In this document: in pieces, positions 49,001-55,790 of the stretch
How the letters are laid out: each line of letters begins with the position of its first letter
How positions within the stretch are numbered: the first letter of the stretch is position 1
The notes under the pieces: model-generated
The model's database searches: none
What the model saw: only the letters and a program-made list of their open reading frames with translations
Told to the model about the DNA's origin: nothing
Made by a program: the position numbers and the translations under genes
DNA from: CAYNLG01 sp964397995
Lineage (GTDB): Bacteria; Planctomycetota; Phycisphaerae; FEN-1346
Direction: 5' to 3'
DNA: 57,840 nucleotides
NCBI GenBank assembly: GCA_964397995.1
Contig: CAYNLG010000016.1
Span: 1-57,840 of the forward strand

Positions 49001-49710
49001 CGATGGAGCTCTCGCGGGTGCGCGTGCCGCTCGACGCGACGATCCGCCAGGCCGGCCTCCTCCGGGGCACGATGACCATCGACGACTACACGACGGAGCT
49101 CAAGGGCGTCTTCGCGGTGCTCGCGGGATGGGCGGGCGTCTCGAAGAACGTCGAGAAGCAGACCCTCGGGCCGCAGCCCGTCCACTACGAGAACGGCCGG
49201 TTCCACCTGGAGAACCAGCTGGTGCGGGTCGCCCCGGAGGTCCAGTTCCGCATGAACGGGACCGTCGCGGCCGACGGGGCGCTCGAGATGATCGTCGGCG
49301 TCCCGCTGACCGAGACGATGCTCTCGAAGGCGGGGGTGCCGGTGAGAGGGCGCGGCGGGCTGCTGGTGGACAAGCTGGTGCGGTTCCCGATCGACGGGAC
49401 GGTCTCGGCGCCGCGGCTGGACGAGGGGCGCATCCCGGAGGTGATCCTGGCGACGGTGCGCGACCTCTTCATCGGGGGCGGCCAAGGGCTGGGCGACCTG
49501 ATCGGCGACATCTTCAAGCGGAAACCCGAGGACGGCGAGGAGAAGGCGCCGGAAGGCGAGCCGGAGGCGGCTCCCGACGAGCAACCCGCGCCCGAGGGCG
49601 AGGCCCCGCCACAGGAGGGCGCCGAAAAGCCGCCCGAGGACACCCCGGAGCAGACACCCGAGCAGGAGAAAAAACGCGATCCGCTGGACGACCTCATCGA
49701 CCTTTTCTGA
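46072..49710 (+). CDS. Giant AsmA-like protein
   Basis: 1212 residues from an ATG at 46072 with AAGGGAG. A basic N-terminus and one membrane helix (about 22-42) precede more than 1000 residues of beta-rich repeats such as VTRGRLSATVDMTRGPQGAE and ARGTFALP. This matches AsmA/DUF748/TamB-type proteins. A late conserved portion contains RVPLDATIRQAGLLRGTMTI and VQFRMNGTVAADGALEMIVGVP. The acidic Pro/Glu-rich C-terminal tail (about 75 residues) ends DPLDDLIDLF. Proteins of this group are thought to form hydrophobic grooves for lipid transfer between the inner and outer membranes. Here it is co-transcribed with a lipin-like lipoprotein. Confidence 0.82.
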   Translation: MTEARSTDSAPNGAPARRRRWPWIVAALVILGALLVALGPTLVGTGPIKGAVLGMAGSRLGATVTAETLDLSWFGDQRVAALDVSVPPGTAVARVEQASLDQGLWSLLWGPRRLGPVEVSQATLYLGPLAQLEEKVAPPGPPEPAAPEAAPPKPPLLPARVTIKDVRLFAGDAEIYVDSATFEAGDAEDTFDASVTVTHDGRDGTAKAHGTLTGLSRDWRGAGAVGVDANATVTGVPASALGQVLQSLGVQLTVAGTLGGQADIVRERTGTLRLDATWAAPGLTLSGDALEGDTLRLGDQVALTTNLTLEDGVLTARTVDLTTDVATATARGTFALPTGDDDAAPAEGTGHAEFTADLAKLAAMLPKTLSLHEDVTVTRGRLSATVDMTRGPQGAELRAVADVKDLAGTRAGRAVVLQPVHLEATVARQEDQVRIDPLVAEGAFGRLSGQGTLDRFTLTANLDLAKAVDEAEQFVDMQGTNLAGTATVQATTERTDDGRIRFLASTDVTNFVLALDDGRRWEEPTLSASAEGLYADQPTADQPMLDLTQARVSGRAGKVTAKATVRRAEGGTTLDARADGDGRVAALAQQLSGLLGREEVPDAAGTWTMAATAAGTVGGEMTVGLTAGTTNLAYAPPVEAGAKTERRATGDLALEAEATVIQAETGRTLRITKADLTGPGLDAKASGTVALSGERVRADGTATADLAMAPFGPVLKALGAVPAAATLQGNATVKVSAETRGDVLSGSGTATTDALKVDLGKDGLKIDEPDATVPVTFRYDMATREFGVRAIDLKSAVATGNVSANITLGEAQHDVTASADLDLNGEPLRGLLAESLPRELALAGTYHVKADLAGPMPAGDAPWNKKLAGMTGGGTIEVGSFDYRGLRGEGGTIAWTLRDGAIELGGTEEAPSRVPVNDGTLNVGGRIVLTETPATYEVASPLGVVSGVRLTGELAREMLAYVSPLLGENVSPQGRMSMELSRVRVPLDATIRQAGLLRGTMTIDDYTTELKGVFAVLAGWAGVSKNVEKQTLGPQPVHYENGRFHLENQLVRVAPEVQFRMNGTVAADGALEMIVGVPLTETMLSKAGVPVRGRGGLLVDKLVRFPIDGTVSAPRLDEGRIPEVILATVRDLFIGGGQGLGDLIGDIFKRKPEDGEEKAPEGEPEAAPDEQPAPEGEAPPQEGAEKPPEDTPEQTPEQEKKRDPLDDLIDLF

Positions 49711-49772
49711 GGCCGTACCAGCCGGTTCGCGGCCGTGCGGAGGGCGGAGCGAACGAATACGCGTCGCTGCAT

Positions 49773-49800
49773 TTGACTTCGCCGGATTCGTTCGTATAGT
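49773..49800 (+). promoter_or_regulatory. Strong sigma70 promoter with no downstream coding gene
   Basis: TTGACT (49773-49778) and TATAGT (49795-49800) are separated by 16 bases. The region it would transcribe has no plus-strand gene; the next gene (queC) is on the other strand. It therefore probably drives a non-coding RNA. Confidence 0.65.
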
Positions 49801-50000
49801 TCCTCTGGAGGGCTGAAAAGGCTCCCGCGAAACCAACGCCACTCGGCGGGCGACGTGGCGGGTGGACCCGGCCGACAACCCGGGCGCCCGGCCGTGTCGG
49901 GGCCGCTGAAACCTGCGAGCGGAAGTCGCGGCCTTCCCGTCAACCGGTGCACCGCTTGAGTAACACGTGGGTGAGAAAGCCCGCGCGCGGCAGGCTCCCA

Positions 50001-50016
50001 GTAGCGGGCCCGCTAC
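50001..50016. repeat. Perfect 16-bp palindrome
   Basis: GTAGCGGGCCCGCTAC is fully self-complementary. It sits 15 bases before the 28-bp palindrome, inside the candidate RNA. Confidence 0.8.
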
Positions 50017-50031
50017 ATGACTCTAACCGCA

Positions 50032-50059
50032 CGGCGCGGGGTCGGCCGACCCCGCGCCG
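50032..50059 (+). terminator. 28-bp perfect palindrome, terminator-like end of the candidate RNA
   Basis: CGGCGCGGGGTCGG followed at once by its exact reverse complement. In RNA this is a very stable hairpin. The downstream GTTTGC gives only a short U run, so termination may be inefficient, or the dyad may serve another purpose such as protein binding. Confidence 0.5.
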
Positions 50060-50160
50060 GTTTGCTGCGCCGACCGAGGCGCGGCCGACGTAGCATGGCC
50101 TTCCAGGCCATGAGTTTTCTTCCTGTTTTCACGGCGTTCGGAAAACGGCAAAGCAAGACT

Positions 50161-50178
50161 CACGGGCAGGTGCCCGTG
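50161..50178 (+). repeat. Dispersed palindrome copy 5
   Basis: CACGGGC/GCCCGTG with a shortened loop (AGGT), preceded by AAGACT and followed by CTACG, as in copies 2 and 3. It lies 21 bases beyond the queC stop codon, which is on the opposite strand. Confidence 0.78.
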
Positions 50179-50198
50179 CTACGAAAAACGGCGGCCGG

Positions 50199-50876
50199 TC
50201 AGGTGCCCCGCGCGATCGGGTCCGGCACCCCCGCCTCGGCAAAGGCCTCGGCCCGGCGGCGGCAACTCGCGCACCGGCCGCACGCCACGTCCTCGCGCCG
50301 GTAGCACGACCACGTCAACTCCAGCGGCGCGCCGAGCGCCGCGCCCAGGCGGATGACCTCGGCCTTCGTCATCGCGATGACGGGCGTCTCGATGCGAATC
50401 TCCGTCTCCGGCCGCGTCCCGAGCGCGATCAGCCGGTTGGCCGCCTCGTAGAACGCCGGCCGGCAGTCCGGGTAGCCCGGGGCGTCGGGCTCGACGGCGC
50501 CGATGACGAGGCGCGCGGCTCCGAGGGTCTCGGCCCAAGCGGTCGCGATGGCCAGAAGGTTGGCGTTCCGGAACGGGACGTAGGTCGAGGGGATGCCCTC
50601 GGGCGGGTCGTCCTCCGGTACGTCCAGCGCCCGGTCCGTGAGGCTGCTGCCGCCGAAGCGGCCGAGGTAGGCGGCATCGACGACCGCGCGGCGAGCCGCA
50701 CCGAAGTGGTCGGCCAGGCGGTCGAAGGCGGCCCGTTCGCGGGCCTCGGTCCGCTGCCCGTAGTTGACATGCAGCAGGGCCAGGCGGTACCGCCGCGCGG
50801 CCCAGGCGGTCGCCACGCACGAGTCCATGCCGCCGCTCACGAGGCAGACGGCCAGGGGGCGGGCGGCGTCGCTCAC
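50199..50876 (-). CDS. queC: 7-cyano-7-deazaguanine (preQ0) synthase QueC
   Basis: 225 residues from a GTG at 50876 that overlaps the preceding stop (GTGA). It has the PP-loop LVSGGMDSCVA, LHVNYGQRTEARE, VPFRNANLL and the zinc site CYRREDVACGRCASC (C-x7-C-x2-C-x2-C). QueC converts 7-carboxy-7-deazaguanine to preQ0 with ATP and ammonia, a step toward queuosine. The other queuosine genes are outside the window, but a queuosine mannosyltransferase-like gene is at 29 kb. It is the last gene of the murI operon. Confidence 0.95.
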   Translation of the reverse strand: MSDAARPLAVCLVSGGMDSCVATAWAARRYRLALLHVNYGQRTEARERAAFDRLADHFGAARRAVVDAAYLGRFGGSSLTDRALDVPEDDPPEGIPSTYVPFRNANLLAIATAWAETLGAARLVIGAVEPDAPGYPDCRPAFYEAANRLIALGTRPETEIRIETPVIAMTKAEVIRLGAALGAPLELTWSCYRREDVACGRCASCRRRAEAFAEAGVPDPIARGT

Positions 50877-51838
50877 GGGGCGTCCTCCCCGCCGGGGCGG
50901 ATGAGCACTTTGACGGCGTCGGGCGCGGCCGCGGCCCGGAGCGCCGCCGGGGCCTCGTCCAGCGGGTAGACTGCCGTGATGAGCGGCTCGACGGTCACCG
51001 CACCGGCCGCCAGGAGGTCGACGGCGGCGTCCATGGGCCCGCACCGTGAGCCGACGACCGTGACCTCGTCCACCACGAGCGGCGCGAGGTTCAGCCCCGC
51101 CGTGTCGGCCACCGTGCTCTTCAGGACGATGGTGCCGCGCGGCCGAACGTGCCGCATGGCCGCCCCCAGGCCATCGGCGGTGCCGGTGCACTCGACGACG
51201 AGATCGGCGGCGTGGTCGGGCTCGACGTCGGCGGCCAGGGCGGTGTCGATGCCGAGGTCCGCGAGGCGGGCGAGCTTGGCCGGGGAGAGACCGACGACGC
51301 GCGGGGCGGCCCCCGCGGCAGCCAGCACCTGGGCGACGAGCTGGCCGAGCCGCCCGTCGCCGAGGACGACGACGCCCTCGGCAGCCTGGACGTCCACCTG
51401 GCGCGTCACCTGGACGGCGGCGGCGAGGGGTTCGGCAAAGACGGCGGCCCGGTCCGTCACGGCGTCCGGCACGGGAACGAGGTTGGCCTCGGGCAGCGTG
51501 GTGAGTTCGGCGAAGACGCCGTCGCGGCGGTCGATGCCGAGGGTGGTGCGGTGGCAACAATGGGTCGGCAGGCCGCGCCGGCAAAGGGCGCATTGGCCGC
51601 AGACGCAGTTGATGCCGCCCACGACGCGGCGGCCCTGGAACCGTCCGCCGAGCGCCGTCGCCACGAACTCGTGCCCGAGCACCCCCGTAAACCCCATGTA
51701 GCCGCGCACGATCTCGAGGTCGGTGCGGCAGACGCCGGCGAGTCGAACGCGGAGGAGGACCTCGCCCGACGGGGGGGCGGGGTCGGGCCGGTCGGGGTCG
51801 ACGTGGACGCGGTCACCGTCGAAGATGCAGGCCTTCAT
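50873..51838 (-). CDS. Zinc-dependent MDR-family alcohol/polyol dehydrogenase
   Basis: 321 residues from an ATG at 51838 with GAGGGG. Catalytic-zinc ligands are in AGVCRTDLEI and GVLGHEF. The structural-zinc cysteines are in CVCGQCALCRRGLPTHC. The Rossmann fold has VVVLGDGRLGQLVAQVLAAAG, and LVVECTGTADG follows. It is slightly short for the family but complete. Substrate is unknown; threonine or sorbitol dehydrogenase-like enzymes are closest by motif. Its position between HEAT and queC genes suggests operon packing and gives no clear pathway. Confidence 0.88.
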   Translation of the reverse strand: MKACIFDGDRVHVDPDRPDPAPPSGEVLLRVRLAGVCRTDLEIVRGYMGFTGVLGHEFVATALGGRFQGRRVVGGINCVCGQCALCRRGLPTHCCHRTTLGIDRRDGVFAELTTLPEANLVPVPDAVTDRAAVFAEPLAAAVQVTRQVDVQAAEGVVVLGDGRLGQLVAQVLAAAGAAPRVVGLSPAKLARLADLGIDTALAADVEPDHAADLVVECTGTADGLGAAMRHVRPRGTIVLKSTVADTAGLNLAPLVVDEVTVVGSRCGPMDAAVDLLAAGAVTVEPLITAVYPLDEAPAALRAAAAPDAVKVLIRPGGEDAP

Positions 51839-51863
51839 GGGGCGCCCCTCGGGGGCGGGTGGG

Positions 51864-52634
51864 TCACTTGAGTTCGGCCTCGACGGGGTCTTCCTCGACG
51901 ATGTTCGCCAGGAACTCCCGCACGCCGCGCCGCATCCGCGGACGCTGGTTCTCGCCCTCCGGCAAGGCGGGCGGCTTGCCATAGCGGTCGAGCGGCTCGT
52001 CGGCCGAGACGAGGAAGTCCGTCCAAGGGCCGGGCTCGCGCGGCAGGTCCTGGCCGGTCATGTAGCGGAGGCTCTCCCAGGCGGTGTGGGCGACGCCGAC
52101 GTCGCGGGCGTTCAGGCCCCCGACGAGGGCGGTGGCGGCGGCCCGCTCGCGGATGCCCGAGAGGGCGTCGGCGGCCGCGATGCGGACGTCCACGTCCTTG
52201 TCCTCGCGCATCGCCGTGGCGAGCGGCTCGATACTGGCCGGGTCCCCCTGGACGCCCAGCGCCGTGGCCGCGTCCGCCCGGACGTACGGGTCGGGGTCCT
52301 CGGCCAGGCGGCCGACCAAGGCCTCGCGGGCCTCCAGGTGCTTGATGTTGGCGAGCGCCTGGCACGCGGCGGCGCGCACCAGCGGCGACCGGTCCGTCCG
52401 GGCCACCAGGACCATGAGCTCGCGGATGGCCGGGATGTCGTCGACCTTGTCGTGCTCGCCGATGGCTTGGACGGCTTCACGCCGGGTGTCGGCGTTGTCG
52501 CTGCCGACGTCGATGACCCGCTCGGCCAGCGAGGGCGGGAACAGCTTGGCGAACCCCTCGATCGGGTTGAGCGATTCGCACCCGGCGGCGGCCACGGCCG
52601 CGCCGACCAGACAGAGTGCCCAGCGTGGGCTCAC
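51864..52634 (-). CDS. HEAT-repeat lipoprotein
   Basis: 256 residues from a GTG at 52634 overlapping the murI stop (GTGA). A signal peptide ends with lipobox VAAAGC. Four or five HEAT/PBS-like helical repeats follow, for example ADTRREAVQAIGEHDKVDD-type, LVRAAACQALANIK, YVRADAATALGVQGD and VRIAAADALSGI. The C-terminal region is less repetitive. HEAT proteins bind partners. Co-expression with murI may point to envelope work (inference). Confidence 0.82.
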   Translation of the reverse strand: MSPRWALCLVGAAVAAAGCESLNPIEGFAKLFPPSLAERVIDVGSDNADTRREAVQAIGEHDKVDDIPAIRELMVLVARTDRSPLVRAAACQALANIKHLEAREALVGRLAEDPDPYVRADAATALGVQGDPASIEPLATAMREDKDVDVRIAAADALSGIRERAAATALVGGLNARDVGVAHTAWESLRYMTGQDLPREPGPWTDFLVSADEPLDRYGKPPALPEGENQRPRMRRGVREFLANIVEEDPVEAELK

Positions 52635-53500
52635 GGTGAACCTCCCTTCGGGGCGGCCGCCTCGACCGGCACGGCCGCGCCCCCCTCGGCAAAGAACTGG
52701 TCGGGCGGGACGAGGGTCACGGCCTCGACGGGCTCGCCCAGGAACCGGCCGCCCACCTCCCGGAACCGCTCGGGGTTGTCGCTGACGAAGGATCGGACGC
52801 GGCCCGGCCCGGCCGGGGCCGCCAGGCCGTCGTGGGCAACGGCCTCGGCGACGGCGGCCGCCACGGACTCGGCCGAGTCGACCAGTGCGACGCCCGGCCC
52901 GAGGACCTCGGCGATGCCCGCCACCAGGAGCGGGTAATGCGTGCACCCGAGGACGACGACGCCGACCTCGGCGTCGACCAGCGGCGTCAGGTACTCGGCC
53001 AGGACGGCGCGGACGATGGGGTCCTCGCTGCCGCGGCCCTCCTCCACCAGGGGCACCAGGAGCGGGCAGGCCTTCTCGACGAGCATGGCCTCGGGGCGGA
53101 CGCGGCGGATGGCGTCGCGGTAGGCCCGGCTGGCGATGGTGGCCTCGGTGGCGAGGACGCCGATCGGGCGGCCTCCCGACGCCTGCGCAGCCGCCCGGGC
53201 CCCGGGCTCGATCACGCCGAAGACCGGCACATCGAGGGCCGCGCGGACGGCCGGCAGCGCGGTTGCGCTCGCGGTATTGCAGGCCACGACCATGACCTTG
53301 GGCCGGTAGCGGCCGACAAAGGCGGCGTCTTCGAGGGCGAAGCGGGTGACCGTCTCGCCGCTCTTGATACCGTAGGGAACGCGGGCGGTGTCGCCGAAGT
53401 AGACGACGGTCTCGTCGGGGAGGCGACGGCGCAGGGCGCGGACGACCGTCAGGCCGCCCAAGCCCGAGTCGAAGACGCCAATCGGCCGCACGTCGGTCAC
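52631..53500 (-). CDS. murI: Glutamate racemase
   Basis: 289 residues from a GTG at 53500. The paired catalytic cysteines are in VVACNTASA and VVLGCTHYPLL, with GVFDSGLGGLTVV and YFGDTARVPYG at the N-terminus. It makes D-glutamate for peptidoglycan. Some planctomycetes have peptidoglycan, so presence of murI is compatible with that phylum. It is the first gene of an operon with the HEAT lipoprotein, the dehydrogenase and queC, and is divergent from the cold-shock gene. Confidence 0.95.
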   Translation of the reverse strand: MTDVRPIGVFDSGLGGLTVVRALRRRLPDETVVYFGDTARVPYGIKSGETVTRFALEDAAFVGRYRPKVMVVACNTASATALPAVRAALDVPVFGVIEPGARAAAQASGGRPIGVLATEATIASRAYRDAIRRVRPEAMLVEKACPLLVPLVEEGRGSEDPIVRAVLAEYLTPLVDAEVGVVVLGCTHYPLLVAGIAEVLGPGVALVDSAESVAAAVAEAVAHDGLAAPAGPGRVRSFVSDNPERFREVGGRFLGEPVEAVTLVPPDQFFAEGGAAVPVEAAAPKGGSP

Positions 53501-53651
53501 ACGAAGTCCCCGCGAGTTCGGCCCCCATCATAGGGGGCGCCGGGCGTGAATCAAGCCATCTTGGCCGCGAGGCGGTCGGCCGCAGGCGGGACCGCAACGG
53601 AAACCACGGGCTGAGCGGCTTGTGATGCAGCTCACAAGGGGCGTTTTCTTC

Positions 53652-53681
53652 TTGACGCCGGAGCGAACGCGCCCATATCGT
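53652..53681 (+). promoter_or_regulatory. Promoter and long leader of the cold-shock gene
   Basis: TTGACG (53652-53657) and TATCGT (53676-53681) are 18 bases apart. The predicted transcript has a leader of about 165 bases before the ATG at 53856, which is long in the way cspA leaders are. An early hairpin pairs AGGAT with ATCCT (about 53689-53713). The 355-base divergent gap (53501-53855) contains no other gene. Confidence 0.55.
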
Positions 53682-53855
53682 GAGGGGTAGGATCGGCAAA
53701 AAGGCCCTATCCTTGCACGTCGAAGGGTGTCGAGCTTCGTGAGCCACATCAGCTGCGGTGCGCGCCTGGGATGACGCCGGACCAACGCGGCCGGCAGGCG
53801 AGCCGGCCGAGACGCTTGGGCTAGCCGTAGTGAACGCAGTTGGAGGTACCGGACG

Positions 53856-54062
53856 ATGGCGCGTGGCCGAGTGAAGTGGTTCAACGATCAGAAGGGCTTC
53901 GGCTTCATCGAGCAGGACGGAGGCGCGGACGTGTTCGTCCACTACTCCAGCATCAGCGGCGACGGGTTCAAGACCCTCGCCGAGGGTGAGGAGGTGGAGT
54001 TCGAGCTGACCCAGGGCCCGAAGGGCCCGAAGGCCGAGAACGTCAGCCGACTCAGCGTCTGA
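53856..54062 (+). CDS. Cold-shock domain protein
   Basis: 68 residues, with an ATG at 53856 behind TTGGAGG. The CSD fold is complete: VKWFNDQKGFGFI (RNP1), DVFVHYSSI (RNP2), and the closing KGPKAENV. It binds single-stranded RNA and DNA and acts as an RNA chaperone. The long leader suggests thermal or autoregulatory control, as in cspA. Confidence 0.95.
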   Translation: MARGRVKWFNDQKGFGFIEQDGGADVFVHYSSISGDGFKTLAEGEEVEFELTQGPKGPKAENVSRLSV

Positions 54063-54140
54063 GCCAGCCGCACGTCAAGCGGGGGGAGTCGCCGCGGTAC
54101 GATCGCACCGTCCGGGGAGGGTCTGTGCCCCGCGCGGGCG

Positions 54141-55790
54141 TCAGGCCTGCCGGTCGCCCCGGCCCGCCCCGGCCGCCGCGGGTTCGGCGTCCAGCACCGA
54201 TGCCGCCGGGAGGGTGAACCGGAAGGTGCTGCCCTCGCCCATGGTGCTCTCGACGGTCAGGGCTCCGCCCTGCCGCTCGACCAGCGTGCGCGCGATGTTG
54301 AGGCCCAGCCCCACGCCGCCCGTCTTCCGCACGAGGGCGTTGTCAACCTGGCTGAACCGGTCGAAGATGCGGTCGAGTTCGCCTCCGGGGATGCCGATGC
54401 CGGTGTCGGCGACGCCGACCTCGACGGTGCGGCCGTTGACCTCGGCATCGACGGTCACGCTCCCGTTCGGCGCGAATTTGATGCCGTTGGAGACCAGGTT
54501 GACGAGCACCTGGGCGGTTCGCCGCGGGTCGGCATAGACCTCCAGGCCGGTGGGGACGCGGCTGGCGAGGGTGACGCCCTTCTCGCGGGCCATCATGCCG
54601 AGGCCCTTCAGGGCATCGTCGACGACCGGCCCCAGGCGGAACCGCTCGGGCGCCAAACGCAGCTGGCCCTCGTCGAGCTGCGACAGGTCCAGCAGGTCCT
54701 CCACCAGCAGGATCAGCCGGTTGGTGTTCCGCTGGCACAGCTCGATGAACTCGTGAAGGTCCTCCTCCTCGGTCTCGCCGGAGTCGATCAGCGCGAGCGC
54801 GCCCTGCATGGCCATGAGCGGCGTGCGGAGCTCGTGCGAGACGACCGAGACGAACTCGTCCTTCATCGTGTCCAGGCTCAGAAGCTGCTCGTTGGCCTGG
54901 GCCAGGGCCTCGTTCCTGCGAGCCAGTTCGCGGGCCTTCTCGGCCAGTTCGCGTGTCCGGTCGGCCACGCGCTGCTCCAGCTCCTCGGAGTAAGCCCGCA
55001 GCGTCTCGGTCTGGCGTTGGACGGTGGCGGCCATGCGGTCGAAGGTGCGGCCGAGGCAGGCCAGTTCGTCGTTGCCGCGCAGCGCCGTCCGGGCCGACAG
55101 GTCGCCGGCGGCGATGCGGTCAGCGGTCTCGTGCAGCGCCCCGACCCGCTCGGTCAGGTGCCGCCCCAGGGCATAGGTCACCATGACGAACAGGAGCAGA
55201 ATGAGCGGCACGACGGAGCCGACGAGGCGGGCCCGGCGGTGGGCGGCGCCCCGCAGGCCCTCGAACTCGAGGGCGAGACGGCGGCCGACCTGGGCCTGGA
55301 GCACCTCGACCAGTAGTTGGGCCTGCTGGGTCTGCGGGCGGAACCGGTCGGCCAGTTCGTCGCGGGCCGAGGCCGGGTCCTTCCGCGCGAGCATCAGCAC
55401 CGACCGGCCCCGCTCAAAGGCCTTGCGGCCGGCGGCCTGGACGTCGGCGGCCGTCTTTTCGAGGGAAGCGGCCCCGTCGCCGCTCACGTGTTGGGCCGCC
55501 AGGAGCTGCGCGAGGCTGTCGTGGACGAGTTCCATCTCCACGCGGCGCATCTCCAGCTTGCGGAGGGCCGCTTCGGGGTCCTGGGCGAGGCCCTCGCGAA
55601 CGGTGCGGGCGGAGGCGGCATGGACTTCCTTCAGGCGGCCGAGGCCAGCGTAGGTGGGCATGTTCTCGGAGGCCACCCGGACCAGCGCCGAGGAGCTCCG
55701 GGCGAGCGTTTCGGTCAGGAGCAGGCTGGCCGCCACTGCCACGATGAACACGCTTCCGAACGCCAGGGCGAGTTTGCTGCGCAGTTTCAT
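54141..55790 (-). CDS. Membrane sensor histidine kinase with HAMP domain
   Basis: 549 residues from an ATG at 55790 overlapping the upstream stop (ATGA). Membrane helices at about 7-25 and 190-212 flank an alpha-helical periplasmic sensor. HAMP (RIAAGDLSARTALRGNDEL) and a coiled coil lead to HisKA with the phosphoacceptor in FVSVVSHELRTPL. The ATPase has NLVSNGIKFAPNG, VADTGIGIPGGELDRIFDRF and GGVGLGLNIARTL. It is translationally coupled to the receiver-GGDEF protein, which is its likely phosphotransfer target. Confidence 0.9.
   Translation of the reverse strand: MKLRSKLALAFGSVFIVAVAASLLLTETLARSSSALVRVASENMPTYAGLGRLKEVHAASARTVREGLAQDPEAALRKLEMRRVEMELVHDSLAQLLAAQHVSGDGAASLEKTAADVQAAGRKAFERGRSVLMLARKDPASARDELADRFRPQTQQAQLLVEVLQAQVGRRLALEFEGLRGAAHRRARLVGSVVPLILLLFVMVTYALGRHLTERVGALHETADRIAAGDLSARTALRGNDELACLGRTFDRMAATVQRQTETLRAYSEELEQRVADRTRELAEKARELARRNEALAQANEQLLSLDTMKDEFVSVVSHELRTPLMAMQGALALIDSGETEEEDLHEFIELCQRNTNRLILLVEDLLDLSQLDEGQLRLAPERFRLGPVVDDALKGLGMMAREKGVTLASRVPTGLEVYADPRRTAQVLVNLVSNGIKFAPNGSVTVDAEVNGRTVEVGVADTGIGIPGGELDRIFDRFSQVDNALVRKTGGVGLGLNIARTLVERQGGALTVESTMGEGSTFRFTLPAASVLDAEPAAAGAGRGDRQA

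Larger units (their letters stand above)
49807..50060 (+). ncRNA. Candidate structured non-coding RNA of about 250 nt
   Basis: Starting at the predicted promoter, successive helices can form. GGAG/CTCC (49807-49825) encloses a CT-GAAA-AG tetraloop hairpin. CGCCAC (49837-49842) pairs with GTGGCG (49855-49860). CCGACA (49872-49877) pairs with TGTCGG (49895-49900) around a CCGGGCGCCCGG inner dyad. GGCCGC (49901-49906) pairs with GCGGCC (49928-49933). CGGTGCACCG (49945-49954), a 16-bp palindrome (50001-50016) and a 28-bp terminal palindrome follow. I could not match SRP, RNase P, tmRNA, 6S or any riboswitch consensus. High GC alone favours pairing, so this stays a candidate. Confidence 0.45.

Noticed and set aside
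49906..49917. CTGAAACCTGC resembling a cobalamin-riboswitch B12 box
   Set aside because: The other conserved cobalamin-riboswitch elements are missing, and no B12-related gene is downstream on that strand.
49958..49972. GAGTAACACGTGGGT, identical to a stretch common in bacterial 16S rRNA
   Set aside because: The flanks do not resemble 16S rRNA on either side, so this is a chance match inside the candidate RNA.
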